A DNA stretch of 64,000 bases from Methanolobus profundi (lineage in GTDB: Archaea; Halobacteriota; Methanosarcinia; Methanosarcinales; Methanosarcinaceae), in the NCBI RefSeq assembly GCF_900114835.1, contig NZ_FOUJ01000002.1, positions 80,374 to 144,373 on the forward strand. Direction: 5' to 3'. The translations under genes were made by a program, and so were the position numbers. This document shows, piece after piece, positions 35,317-44,023 of the stretch (position 1 is its first letter; every line of letters begins with the position of its first letter). Under the pieces are notes generated by a model, which had not been told where the DNA came from, did no database searches, and saw only the letters and a list, made by a program, of their open reading frames with translations.

Positions 35317-36063
35317 ATGACACATACACTAGCTATCCACTCCTCAAAAGGTGGAACAGGAAAAACCAGCATTGCTGTGAATCTGGCTGTTGCATTTGCA
35401 GCAGAAGGAAAGGACACATGCCTTATAGACCTGGACCTTAGAGGGCCATCACTTTGTACGATGTTCAGGCCAAAAAGCCGTTTCTGGATCAATGATTTCT
35501 TATCAGGCAAATGCAGCCTGAAGGATACACTGACCGATGTAGGAGGAGAACTTGGAACCAATGGTCAGCTTTATCTTAGTTTCTCGAACCCCGATATCGC
35601 AGAGATCAGGGACCTTGTGAGCAAGGACAGGAACTGGCAGGCAGGAGCACTCAAAGCACTGATGAACGGCAAGAAGGAACTGGCAGAGAAGGATCTGGAT
35701 GTGATCATATTCGACACCAGCCCCGGAGTTGAGTACGAATCCATAAATGCTGTTGCTGCATCAGATATAGTTGTCATAGTCCACAATGATACACATGCCT
35801 GCACCAACTGTACAGAACAACTTATAAATGGTGTTTACAGCCTGCTTGACAAGAAATGCGCGATCGTTGATAACATGCATCATGGAAACTGTCTTGATGT
35901 TATAGAGAAGAGCAGGTACGGGGCACCCGTTCTTGCGACAATTCCATGTATGTGCGAGATAGCTACAAGAGGAAAGGATGAGATACTTGTCCACACAGAA
36001 CCTGAACACCTGTTCTCAAAGAGCATAATGGCGATCAGAGATAAAATTGAAGCTATGCAATGA
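35317..36063 (+). CDS. MinD/ParA-family ATPase with cysteine clusters
   Basis: A 248-residue deviant-Walker ATPase: 'SSKGGTGKTSIAVNLA' (9-24), 'CLIDLDLRGPSL' and 'DVIIFDTSPGVEYE'. Unusually for MinD it carries Cys162-x2-Cys165 ('HACTNCTEQ'), Cys181, Cys192 ('HHGNC') and Cys211-x-Cys213 ('PCMCE'). These could bind a metal or Fe-S cluster, as in Nbp35/ApbC-type relatives, but the spacing is different. No membrane-targeting helix is obvious. The role is unknown. Confidence 0.85.
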   Translation: MTHTLAIHSSKGGTGKTSIAVNLAVAFAAEGKDTCLIDLDLRGPSLCTMFRPKSRFWINDFLSGKCSLKDTLTDVGGELGTNGQLYLSFSNPDIAEIRDLVSKDRNWQAGALKALMNGKKELAEKDLDVIIFDTSPGVEYESINAVAASDIVVIVHNDTHACTNCTEQLINGVYSLLDKKCAIVDNMHHGNCLDVIEKSRYGAPVLATIPCMCEIATRGKDEILVHTEPEHLFSKSIMAIRDKIEAMQ

Positions 36064-36079
36064 GAATTGTCTGCTTCAA

Positions 36080-36961
36080 TTACTTATTTTCATTCATTAT
36101 TTTCAGGACATCCTCATGGAGGTATGTGTCCAGTTCCTTTGACCTTTTTTCCTCTATATCCTGTTCTATCGTATCAGATGAGATCAGTATGTCCTTGAAG
36201 ATGACAACAAGTACGTATACAAGGAATGCAGGGAAGAATGCCAGTATGGTCCTTTCGATCGGATAGACGAAGACCACAGAACTGTACATATCGGCCGGAA
36301 GATCATATAGGAGATAATATGTGATGCTGCCCGCCATATGATCGGACAGGACGCCCATTAAAGAAGCGATAAATAATGATGCGAAAATGTATATCTTGGA
36401 AGTGACGGTCTTCACAAGGATCGATCTCTCAAAGTAGATGAATATACCTAATACCAGCAAATGGTACCATGGATAGGAATAAGCTTCCCTGCCAACATCC
36501 AGCATATACCATAGTACAATAAGTGAAATAAATATAGTCTTAGCTGCCTTGTGCTCCCTGTTGACAACCAGACCGGCAACTATCGAGCTAAGTGCAATGA
36601 ACAATGGAGATGCCAGTGAGAACGCGTTCATTGACATATATTTTCCACTTGTTATCTCATACAGGAAAAAACCTGTTGCGGATACGATAGAGCCCCAGAA
36701 TGGACCGAAGAGCATACCATTCAACGCACCGAACGAGACTATAGAGCTTATACGAGTAGATTCGATACCTGCCACATTCATGAAATCCGGCATATATATT
36801 GAAAAATACGTCAAAACTATACCAAATATAATGTAAACTACTTTTACATCATTTTTTACTCTTAGTTTTGGCAATAGTTTTGGAAACACGTCCCTTAGAT
36901 TGGAGACATGTTTATATAAAGCTTTACATTTAGAGAGACTCAAGTCTACTAAAATTGGCAT
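36080..36961 (-). CDS. Polytopic membrane protein, ECF-S-like
   Basis: A 293-residue protein with about six or seven membrane helices. The pattern of small helices with 'SSIVSFGALNGMLFGPFWGSIVSATGFFLYEI' (quoted in pieces) followed by 'MSMNAFSLASPLF' is like substrate-binding S components of ECF transporters. A charged C-terminal cytoplasmic tail, 'IEEKRSKELDTYLHEDV', ends it. No ECF ATPase genes are nearby. The substrate and even the transporter role are uncertain. It converges on the MinD-like gene. Confidence 0.65.
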   Translation of the reverse strand: MPILVDLSLSKCKALYKHVSNLRDVFPKLLPKLRVKNDVKVVYIIFGIVLTYFSIYMPDFMNVAGIESTRISSIVSFGALNGMLFGPFWGSIVSATGFFLYEITSGKYMSMNAFSLASPLFIALSSIVAGLVVNREHKAAKTIFISLIVLWYMLDVGREAYSYPWYHLLVLGIFIYFERSILVKTVTSKIYIFASLFIASLMGVLSDHMAGSITYYLLYDLPADMYSSVVFVYPIERTILAFFPAFLVYVLVVIFKDILISSDTIEQDIEEKRSKELDTYLHEDVLKIMNENK

Positions 36962-37445
36962 CCATCGGTTTATTTTTTAAATCCATCTAAAAAATAGTAG
37001 GAAACATTGTATATACATAATAAGTATCTTACCTGACCAGGTCTTATGTGTATGACATCTAAGCAATACAGATAACATTGAATGTCTACATTAGAACGAA
37101 ATATTTTTGCGGGCATCCCAGCATAAATTTAATAAATGGAGAAATATAGAATTTTTATTTTTATTTTTGCCATAAAAAAATGTATAGACAACTATAAAAA
37201 TAAGAGAAGCGTACAGAATAAATAAAATTATAATCGCCCATAGCATACTGTTTTCAATGCAAACCAAACTGTATTAATAAATTAAAGAATTATACCATTA
37301 AACTAATTTATATTATGAATATAATGTTATACCAGTTACCCTTAAATAAAAGTTTGTATATACACTAATTTTTAGAGAGAAAAAAATCTCACTTAATGAT
37401 TACAAAAATTGAGTGAAAAACGAACAATATAAAGGAAGGTAAAAC
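36962..37445. other. AT-rich divergent intergenic region
   Basis: These 484 nt separate the membrane protein from the DUF1699 gene. They have no credible ORF. TATA-like sites include CTTAAATAAA (37341-37350) and TGTATATAC (about 37355-37363), followed by the leader hairpin at 37389-37416. The composition is markedly AT-richer than the flanking genes. Confidence 0.55.
37389..37416 (+). promoter_or_regulatory. Leader hairpin before the DUF1699 gene
   Basis: TCACTTAAT and ATTGAGTGA can pair over nine positions with one G-U wobble around a 10-nt loop. It ends 29 nt before the ATG at 37446, inside the likely 5' untranslated region and upstream of the AAGGAAGG ribosome-binding site. Confidence 0.45.
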
Positions 37446-37844
37446 ATGAAAATAAGAGTAGTAAGTTCAAAAGAAGAGATAAACACACTTGGCCCGAATG
37501 AAGAGATCATACACCTTGCATTCAGACCATCCAACACAGATATCTTTTCACTTATCATGAAGTGCCCTAATGTAAAAGCACTCCACATTCCAAGTTCCTA
37601 CAAGAGAACTATCTCAAACTCTGCAAAGATGTACCTTGAGATGCAGGGCATCGAGCTTCTCGAAGGAGATGTATGGGGACACAGAAAGGACATCAATGAA
37701 TACTCTGAGGTTTCACAGAGCGTCTACGACCGTATCGCACAGTACAAGCAGGAAGGAATGTCCGAAGAGGAAGTAGAGGACAAGATGATCAGAGAGACAA
37801 GGCTCAGCCCTGACTTTGTCAAGTTCCTCGTTAAACAATCATAA
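37446..37844 (+). CDS. DUF1699 family protein
   Basis: A 132-residue soluble protein of a family I know only from Methanosarcinales and relatives. The sequence 'MKIRVVSSKEEINTLGPNEEIIHLAFRPS' (in part) leads into 'HIPSSYKRTISNSAKMYLEMQGIELLEGDVWGH' (in part), followed by a helical tail. No catalytic motif is recognisable. It has a strong AAGGAAGG site, a long AT-rich leader and its own terminator, a layout typical of a well expressed, independently regulated gene. Function unknown. Confidence 0.85.
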   Translation: MKIRVVSSKEEINTLGPNEEIIHLAFRPSNTDIFSLIMKCPNVKALHIPSSYKRTISNSAKMYLEMQGIELLEGDVWGHRKDINEYSEVSQSVYDRIAQYKQEGMSEEEVEDKMIRETRLSPDFVKFLVKQS

Positions 37845-37861
37845 AACAATCAAAAACGACT

Positions 37862-37900
37862 CCTGGCCCAGGCCGGGATCTTTTCTATTATTTTCCTTTT
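37862..37900 (+). terminator. Terminator of the DUF1699 gene
   Basis: CCTGGC and GCCGGG pair around CCAG with one wobble, then a T-rich tract with several TTTT runs. It may also lie in the path of the convergent yjbQ transcript. Confidence 0.6.
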
Positions 37901-37931
37901 AGCCATCACTTTATCTGGTGATGCCAGCCTG

Positions 37932-38351
37932 TTATTCCCCGTACATCTGGACAAGGACAACTCTTGAACGTGGGCGATTATCAAGATCAATAAGGATTAT
38001 CTGTTGCCAGGTGCCTAGCAGGATAGACCCATCGGTCAACGGGAATGATCCGCTCTGTCCCAAAAAAGAAGCCCTTATATGAGAATGGCCATTGCCATCA
38101 TGCCATCTTTCGTTATGGTAGTAAGTAATATTCTCAGGAGCAAGTCTTTCCAGCGCTGCTTTCATATCACGGATCAGGCCAGGTTCGAACTCGATGGTAG
38201 TTATCGCCGCAGTGGAACCCGGAACATATACAAGTAGAATGCCATCGCTCATTCCAGACAGGGCAACAAGCTCCCTTACCTGCGGAGTGATATCTATGAT
38301 ATCCGAATTCCCGGATGTATCTACCTTGAACTCTCCCCTGAAGACCACCAT
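37932..38351 (-). CDS. YjbQ/UPF0047 family protein
   Basis: A 139-residue single-domain protein of the UPF0047 family, some members of which have secondary thiamine-phosphate synthase activity in vitro. The signature 'YHNERWHDGNGHSHIRASFLGQS' (in part) carries the conserved His residues, and 'LLGTWQQIILIDLDNRPR' closes the fold. The physiological role in archaea is unknown. It is followed on the same strand by no gene; the small membrane ORF lies upstream, 14 nt away. Confidence 0.92.
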   Translation of the reverse strand: MVVFRGEFKVDTSGNSDIIDITPQVRELVALSGMSDGILLVYVPGSTAAITTIEFEPGLIRDMKAALERLAPENITYYHNERWHDGNGHSHIRASFLGQSGSFPLTDGSILLGTWQQIILIDLDNRPRSRVVLVQMYGE

Positions 38352-38365
38352 GGGCCGCTATAACC

Positions 38366-38551
38366 TCACTGCATTTCGTTAAGCTTCAGCCCAACTACTG
38401 AGATCACTATTATGAATACAGCAAGTGCACCGATGAAACCATACTCCTGTGAAAAGGAATCTTTAAGTTGATGTGCGACACCAAATAACAGGATAAGTAA
38501 TACTACAGAACCTACTGAAGATACGATCTCTAAGTTTTTCTTATTCATCAT
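38366..38551 (-). CDS. Small two-helix membrane protein
   Basis: About 60 residues from the Met-Met at 38551/38548. Two hydrophobic helices ('SSVGSVVLLILLFGVAHQL' and 'YGFIGALAVFIIVISVVGL') flank a short polar loop. The frame is open to 38605, but that extension overlaps the promoter side and adds an odd hydrophobic start. It lies 14 nt upstream of yjbQ on the same strand and may be co-transcribed. No family recognised. Confidence 0.6.
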   Translation of the reverse strand: MMNKKNLEIVSSVGSVVLLILLFGVAHQLKDSFSQEYGFIGALAVFIIVISVVGLKLNEMQ

Positions 38552-38661
38552 TGCTAATTGAGCTAACAGGTACATCAATCTATCGAATATGAAGAGAAAA
38601 CACAAAATGCAATATTTAATATAACCTCAGAATAATATATTTTCAAAAACGAGATCATGCT

Positions 38662-39159
38662 ATGACAGAATTTGAAAGGGTACTTGTCCAGTCATTTAAT
38701 GCATTATTCGAAGAGAAGAATTTCAAAGGGATCGCTTACCGTTTGAAACAGCACAGATTCACCCCGCAGTTCCTTGACGTACTTGTTGATTCACTGGACC
38801 CTGATTATTATATGGGCATCGAATGTAAGAGCATCTCTGTTGACAAAGGTGCAAAAGCACTGTATTTCACGCAGCATTTTACAACAGATAAGCACGGGGC
38901 ACACCAGATAGAGAGAATATCAGATTTCCTGCTAAGGTCTGGCAGGACAGGATTCCTTGCAGTAGAACTGAGAATGGGAGTTGGAAGGTCAAGGGAAGCT
39001 TACATGATACCCTGGACAGAGCTGTACAGAAAGTACAACGAAGAAGGTACCCCAAAGATCACAGTGGATGAGATAAGGGAGTATCCACAGATAGAAAGAG
39101 AGAAGAACAAGTACCTAATCGATCCAAAGGGCTGGAAGAAACTCAGGTTGATAGAATAA
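38662..39159 (+). CDS. PD-(D/E)XK-type archaeal nuclease-like protein
   Basis: A 165-residue protein. 'FLDVLVDSLDPDYYMGIECKSIS' (in part) gives an Asp followed by Glu-x-Lys, the core of a PD-(D/E)XK nuclease, as in Holliday-junction resolvases. 'HQIERISDFLLRSGRTGFLAVELRMG' (in part) resembles the following strand-helix. It is 11 nt upstream of the RecJ-like gene, which suggests a joint DNA repair role. It does not match Hjc closely enough to name it so. Confidence 0.7.
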   Translation: MTEFERVLVQSFNALFEEKNFKGIAYRLKQHRFTPQFLDVLVDSLDPDYYMGIECKSISVDKGAKALYFTQHFTTDKHGAHQIERISDFLLRSGRTGFLAVELRMGVGRSREAYMIPWTELYRKYNEEGTPKITVDEIREYPQIEREKNKYLIDPKGWKKLRLIE

Positions 39160-39170
39160 GAGGAGGAGAA

Positions 39171-40553
39171 ATGTCTGAAACCATGGCCATGATGGCAGAA
39201 CGTGCAAAGGAATGTGCTGAAGAGATCAGAAAGTACGACGAGATACAGCTTGTATCCCATATAGATGCCGATGGTATCACGTCCGGGGCCATCATTGCAA
39301 AGGCACTGGAAAGAGCAGGTATCGGCTATAATATGATGTTCGTGAAACAGCTGGATGAGGCCATAGTGGAACAACTGGCAGACATGAACCCTGAACTTAC
39401 CATCTTCACTGACCTTGGTAGCGGACAACTGGAACATATCAATAATTACGGATTACATGCGATAGTCTCGGACCATCACCGCCCACAAGGAGAGACAAAG
39501 CTCCATCTGAACCCTCATCTTTTTGGCGCCAACGGCTCATATGAGATAAGCGGATCAGGCACCACATTCATACTTGCTACACAACTTGGAGACAACCGTG
39601 ACCTTTCAGACCTTGCGATCGTGGGCTGTGTTGGAGACATGCAGTATCGTAAGCATGGGCAGCTTGTCAGCCTTAACAGAATGATACTCGATGCCAACCC
39701 GGAGTACATTGTTGCTAAAAAGGACATATCCCTCTTCGGAAAGCAGACAAGACCTGTGTACAAGATGTTACAGTTCTCATCTGACCCATTCATCCCGGGA
39801 CTTACAGGTAATGAAGATGCATGCATCGATTTCCTTGCAAGGATAGGACTTCAATTCTCTAATGATGAGAAATGGAGAAGATGGATCGATCTTACTGAAG
39901 AGGAAAAGATGAAGGTCACATCATCCCTTCTGCAACATTCCATGCAAAGCGGAATGTCATCATACAACATCGGAAGACTGGTAGCAGAAGGCTACATACT
40001 TCGATCAGAACAGGAAGGGACAGAGATGAGAGATGCAACAGAATATTCCACACTCCTCAACGCTACAGGCCGGTATATGAGAGCTGAGGTAGGGATGCAG
40101 GTATGCATGGGTGACCGCGGAGAAGCCTATAATGAAGCCCAGGACCTTTTGAACACTCATCGCAAGAACCTTGTAGATGGGCTGAACTTCGTCAAGGATA
40201 ACGGTATCACTGAACTCTCGCATCTCCAGTATTTCGATGCAGGCAGTGTTATACCTGAGACCATTGTAGGTATTGTGGCAGGCATGAGCCACTCATCTGC
40301 AGGGAACCGTAAATTACCCATCGTAGCATTCGCTGACAAGGATGACGGCCACAAAGTATCCGCAAGAGGTACACAGGAACTTGTCAACAGAGGACTCAAC
40401 CTTGCTGAAGCACTTAGCATCGTCTGCCAGGAGCTTGGAGGAGCTGGCGGAGGTCATGACATTGCAGCCGGAGCCACCGTACCGTTTGGTAAAAAAGAAG
40501 AATTTATCCAGAAACTCAATTCAACTATCGCTACACAATTAATGAGAAAATGA
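39171..40553 (+). CDS. recJ: RecJ-like DHH phosphoesterase/exonuclease
   Basis: A 460-residue DHH-DHHA1 protein. Metal motifs are 'SHIDADGITSGAIIAKAL' near 27, 'FTDLGSGQ' and the diagnostic 'VSDHHRPQG' near 102. The DHHA1 substrate motif 'GGAGGGHDIAAGA' is near the end. Archaeal RecJ/GAN-type enzymes degrade single-stranded DNA or RNA and join the replisome. Its RBS GAGGAGG is strong. It ends 6 nt before the convergent NrpR-like gene. Confidence 0.92.
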   Translation: MSETMAMMAERAKECAEEIRKYDEIQLVSHIDADGITSGAIIAKALERAGIGYNMMFVKQLDEAIVEQLADMNPELTIFTDLGSGQLEHINNYGLHAIVSDHHRPQGETKLHLNPHLFGANGSYEISGSGTTFILATQLGDNRDLSDLAIVGCVGDMQYRKHGQLVSLNRMILDANPEYIVAKKDISLFGKQTRPVYKMLQFSSDPFIPGLTGNEDACIDFLARIGLQFSNDEKWRRWIDLTEEEKMKVTSSLLQHSMQSGMSSYNIGRLVAEGYILRSEQEGTEMRDATEYSTLLNATGRYMRAEVGMQVCMGDRGEAYNEAQDLLNTHRKNLVDGLNFVKDNGITELSHLQYFDAGSVIPETIVGIVAGMSHSSAGNRKLPIVAFADKDDGHKVSARGTQELVNRGLNLAEALSIVCQELGGAGGGHDIAAGATVPFGKKEEFIQKLNSTIATQLMRK

Positions 40554-40559
40554 GCCACA

Positions 40560-41315
40560 TCACACGATATCGTTGATGTGGGAAAGTTCGTTGATATCAA
40601 TAAGTGTTGACATTGCATTGGTGCGTATCGGAATACCATGTTCCTGGACGATAGCCATTGGATTTGTACCGCCAATGACAACAATGCCAAGATGATCACG
40701 TTCAACCGGCACATCCAGTATTCTGGTATTTGGTTCGCCAACCTCAAGAATCCCATTTATTCCGGCATCGACCATATCAGAAAGAGTACTGTCTATTATA
40801 TCCCTTGCAACCATAGGCGCCTCGCGCAGATTGGCAAGTATCTTTCCAGAGCCTGTTTTGAGCATACTCATCACGGATGTTAGCTCCTGTGACATCAATA
40901 CCTCAAGAGGGTCTATGGTAGTACTCTGATAAGTGAGGACATTCGTAAAACGGACAGGTTCACCATCACGGATCTCAACGAGACCGCCAAATCTTGGTTT
41001 TACCATAACACCGGCCTTCAGGAGAAGACCATCGATAGTGATACTACAGACGGTCGCAAAGCCAACCTCATCCTTGCCGATCTTCCTTTCGCCAATAGAA
41101 TCCCCTTCATGGAGGATCTTGAGCAGAGGACTGACAGAGAGTCCACTGTTAATGGCCATACTGAAGATCTTGAGAACATCATCATAGTCCTGCTTGTCTA
41201 TGAGAGAAAGATTGACAATCACATCTCCCTCCATTGTCCGGGGGTTGAAGGTCGTCCTGAACATCAGGTCCTCTATTTTAGATGATGTGAACTGAATACG
41301 CTGATTCCTTTGCAA
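40560..41315 (-). CDS. NrpRII-like nitrogen regulator domain protein, no HTH
   Basis: A 251-residue protein consisting of one NrpR regulatory domain (DUF128). Family features include '[22 protein letters not shown]' (in part), '[19 protein letters not shown]' and '[21 protein letters not shown]' (in part). NrpR represses nitrogen-fixation and ammonium-assimilation genes and senses 2-oxoglutarate. Methanosarcina has NrpRI with an HTH and NrpRII with the sensor domain only; this matches NrpRII. It would need a separate DNA-binding partner, which is not in the window. Confidence 0.85.
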   Translation of the reverse strand: MQRNQRIQFTSSKIEDLMFRTTFNPRTMEGDVIVNLSLIDKQDYDDVLKIFSMAINSGLSVSPLLKILHEGDSIGERKIGKDEVGFATVCSITIDGLLLKAGVMVKPRFGGLVEIRDGEPVRFTNVLTYQSTTIDPLEVLMSQELTSVMSMLKTGSGKILANLREAPMVARDIIDSTLSDMVDAGINGILEVGEPNTRILDVPVERDHLGIVVIGGTNPMAIVQEHGIPIRTNAMSTLIDINELSHINDIV

Positions 41316-41397
41316 AGATATACCTCTGAACCGTTTTGTAACTGGTAGGAACTAGTAACTGCCAGACATTTATAGTTTCGCATAAATGCTCAAGAGC

Positions 41398-42186
41398 TCA
41401 TGGAGCAGTAATCTTTCCGAACACCTCTGGATGGTCCTGCGGATTCACCAGAAAATCAAGCTTATCAATATCATTTACAATATCGTACATATCCTTTCCA
41501 CAGAAAAGACCTGCTTCAGGATAGTCCATTGGCTTTACGAACCTGATCTCAGGAACTTCCGGATAATCAGAGTTCTTTACAAAGCCGGCGGTCAGAAGAT
41601 AATATGCACCACCAAAGAGCTTCTTAATAGGCTCATAAAGTGAAGAGAAGTCACGACATACCCAGTTGGCCATCTTAAGTGTTGAATCTGACCTGTTTAT
41701 CGTAATGTGCCCATATCCCGGAGGAACAAGTGCAATATCCCCTGCCTTTGCTTCGCAGACAATGACGTCGACCACCCTGTCACCTTCAGCTTTCTGCAAA
41801 AGATATACAGCCTCGCCCTCAAGTACCTGATATACCTCAGCGTATGAGACATCATGACCAGGAACCACTGGATGATAATGACCGGCAGTCTTGACATACT
41901 CGTCACCAAGCATTGCCGGAGGGATTATAGTGATATCGTACCGAAGACCATGCTCAACTATCTTTTGATGGTCGGACCCGTTCTTTGAAAGGTCACGATA
42001 CATGTAATAAAGCTCAATATTTTCCTGTGAGCGCAGCCATGCCTGATCATGGACCACTTCGTCCATATCATGTAGCATCCTGATATCAGGAGTGTGGACA
42101 TTCCCATAAAAATCCAATTCATTACCCATATGATCACACTTCACCATTTCACCAAAATCACGTATAGTAGGTAATATCCGCAACAC
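41398..42186 (-). CDS. pgiA: Cupin-type glucose-6-phosphate isomerase
   Basis: A 262-residue metal-dependent isomerase of the archaeal cupin class, converting glucose-6-phosphate and fructose-6-phosphate. The metal-binding cupin motif 'TAGHYHPVVPGHDVSYAEVYQ' has its His and Glu ligands in part, followed by 'EAKAGDIALVPPGYGHITIN' with the last His. It is not related in sequence to the classical Pgi. Its N-terminal extension is typical of the longer methanosarcinal form. Confidence 0.92.
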   Translation of the reverse strand: MLRILPTIRDFGEMVKCDHMGNELDFYGNVHTPDIRMLHDMDEVVHDQAWLRSQENIELYYMYRDLSKNGSDHQKIVEHGLRYDITIIPPAMLGDEYVKTAGHYHPVVPGHDVSYAEVYQVLEGEAVYLLQKAEGDRVVDVIVCEAKAGDIALVPPGYGHITINRSDSTLKMANWVCRDFSSLYEPIKKLFGGAYYLLTAGFVKNSDYPEVPEIRFVKPMDYPEAGLFCGKDMYDIVNDIDKLDFLVNPQDHPEVFGKITAP

Positions 42187-42225
42187 AGTATTTATTTTTG
42201 CCGGAAAGTGATCAATAAGATCACT

Positions 42226-44022
42226 CTATTTACCCAGATGATCGAGTATCCTTTGCGCAAGTTGTCTGCTTATACCATCCAGACCCGATATCTCATCCAC
42301 AGATGCAGAACGTATCTTATCTACCGAACCAAAACTCTCAAGCAGAAGGCGTTTTCTGTTAGGTCCGACACCAGGAATAGGATCAAGTTCAGAATGTGTC
42401 AGACTTGCAGATCTCCTGCGCCGGTGGGAACTTACCGCAAAACGATGAGCTTCATCGCGTATCTGCATCAGGAGTTTCAGTGCAGGTGAAGTATGCGGAA
42501 GAATTATCACTTCCTCAGGACCTTTTTTTGTTGTGATTATATGCTCGAACCTCTTGGCAAGACCTATCATAGGTATGTCAAGTCCCAGAGAATCAAGGGA
42601 GGACTTTGCAGCACCCACCTGACCCGGACCTCCGTCTATGAGGATAAGATCAGGCATTGGTTCATTGTTCTTAAGTAGCCTTGAATAGCGTCTGTGTACT
42701 GTCTCTGCCATCATGGCAAAATCATCTATTCCTTTTACAGTTCTGATATTATGCTGGCGATACTTGCTGTTTGCAGGTCTGCCATTCTCAAAATAAACCA
42801 TTGATCCAACTGCATTGGTACCTGATATATTAGAGATATCAAAACCTTCTATGTGCAGAGGCAAAGCATCCAGCGATAATACCTTTTGCAGATCACCAAG
42901 TGCCTCCATTGCAGCCTCAGACCTCGCTGGCTTCAATTTTGCCATCCTGCGGGACATTTCGGCATTTCTTGCAGCCATCTCGATGAGCTTCTTCTTCTCA
43001 CCCCTTAAAGGAACATGCACCTTCACATCCCTGCCGGAACGCTGACAAAGCCATCTGACGATAAGATCCTTTTCGGGAAGCTCATATTGGACCAGAACCT
43101 CAGGAGGAATGGGAGAATCCTGATAATATTGTTTCACGAACTGGGCCATTGACTCTTCGATACTTTCCGAAGCTTCAGCTCCGATCAGCGTGAGATCGGC
43201 CTTGCCCACCATACTCCCATGGCGCACATAGAAGATCTGGATGTATACAGCTTTCTCATCAGCAACCGCTGCGATCACATCACGGTCATCGGTCCCTGAA
43301 CTCGCTATCTGATGTTCCGAGAGATATTTCACAGAATCGATCTGGTCCCTTACCTCGGCAGCAGCCTCGTACTCCTGAGCTTCTGCCAGTGACCTCATCT
43401 TTTTTTCAAGTAGCTTCAGGATGCCTGATGTATCACCTTTCAGGAACCTTATTGCTTCCATGACCCTTCTGCGATACTCTTCCTTGTCAATCCCAACCCT
43501 ACAGGGAGCCATACAGCGCTTTATATGATAATTGAGACATGGCCTCGTCTTGCCGGGCTCGATCCGCTTCTTGCACTGACGGAGCATGTAGGCCCGCGAT
43601 ATCAGGTCAAGTGTTGTGCGGATAGCCTTTACGTTAGTATAAGGACCAAAATAGATTGCACCGTCCATGAGCCTTCTACGGGTAAGGAAGATACGTGGAA
43701 ATGCGGAATTGACAGTGACCTTGACATAAGGATAGCGTTTGTCGTCCTTCAGACGTACATTATAACGAGGACGATATTTCTTGATGAGATTGGCCTCGAG
43801 CACAAGAGCATCGATCTCAGAATCAGTAACTATGTACTCAATATCATCGATATGATTTACGAGGGTCACCGTTCTTGGAGGCAGGTTCCTCTTGGACTGA
43901 AAATACTGGCGTACCCTCTTATCAAGGGATTTGGCCTTACCTACGTATATCACATCACCTGAATTGTCTTTCATCAGGTAGACGCCAGGAAGTGCAGGGA
44001 GTGTTTTCAGGTCGAACTTCAT
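42226..44022 (-). CDS. uvrC: Excinuclease ABC subunit C
   Basis: Makes both incisions in nucleotide excision repair with UvrAB. From the Met at 44022 it is 598 residues. A GIY-YIG nuclease domain comes first ('LPALPGVYLMKDNSGDVIYVGKA', in part). A UVR helix pair ('EAQEYEAAAEVRDQIDSV') follows, then the RNase-H-like half ('IEGFDISNISG', 'LILIDGGPGQV') and a C-terminal helix-hairpin-helix. An earlier Met at 44049 overlaps the upstream gene. It is a bacterial-type gene widely present in mesophilic methanogens. Confidence 0.94.
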   Translation of the reverse strand: MKFDLKTLPALPGVYLMKDNSGDVIYVGKAKSLDKRVRQYFQSKRNLPPRTVTLVNHIDDIEYIVTDSEIDALVLEANLIKKYRPRYNVRLKDDKRYPYVKVTVNSAFPRIFLTRRRLMDGAIYFGPYTNVKAIRTTLDLISRAYMLRQCKKRIEPGKTRPCLNYHIKRCMAPCRVGIDKEEYRRRVMEAIRFLKGDTSGILKLLEKKMRSLAEAQEYEAAAEVRDQIDSVKYLSEHQIASSGTDDRDVIAAVADEKAVYIQIFYVRHGSMVGKADLTLIGAEASESIEESMAQFVKQYYQDSPIPPEVLVQYELPEKDLIVRWLCQRSGRDVKVHVPLRGEKKKLIEMAARNAEMSRRMAKLKPARSEAAMEALGDLQKVLSLDALPLHIEGFDISNISGTNAVGSMVYFENGRPANSKYRQHNIRTVKGIDDFAMMAETVHRRYSRLLKNNEPMPDLILIDGGPGQVGAAKSSLDSLGLDIPMIGLAKRFEHIITTKKGPEEVIILPHTSPALKLLMQIRDEAHRFAVSSHRRRRSASLTHSELDPIPGVGPNRKRLLLESFGSVDKIRSASVDEISGLDGISRQLAQRILDHLGK

Positions 44023-44023
44023 A

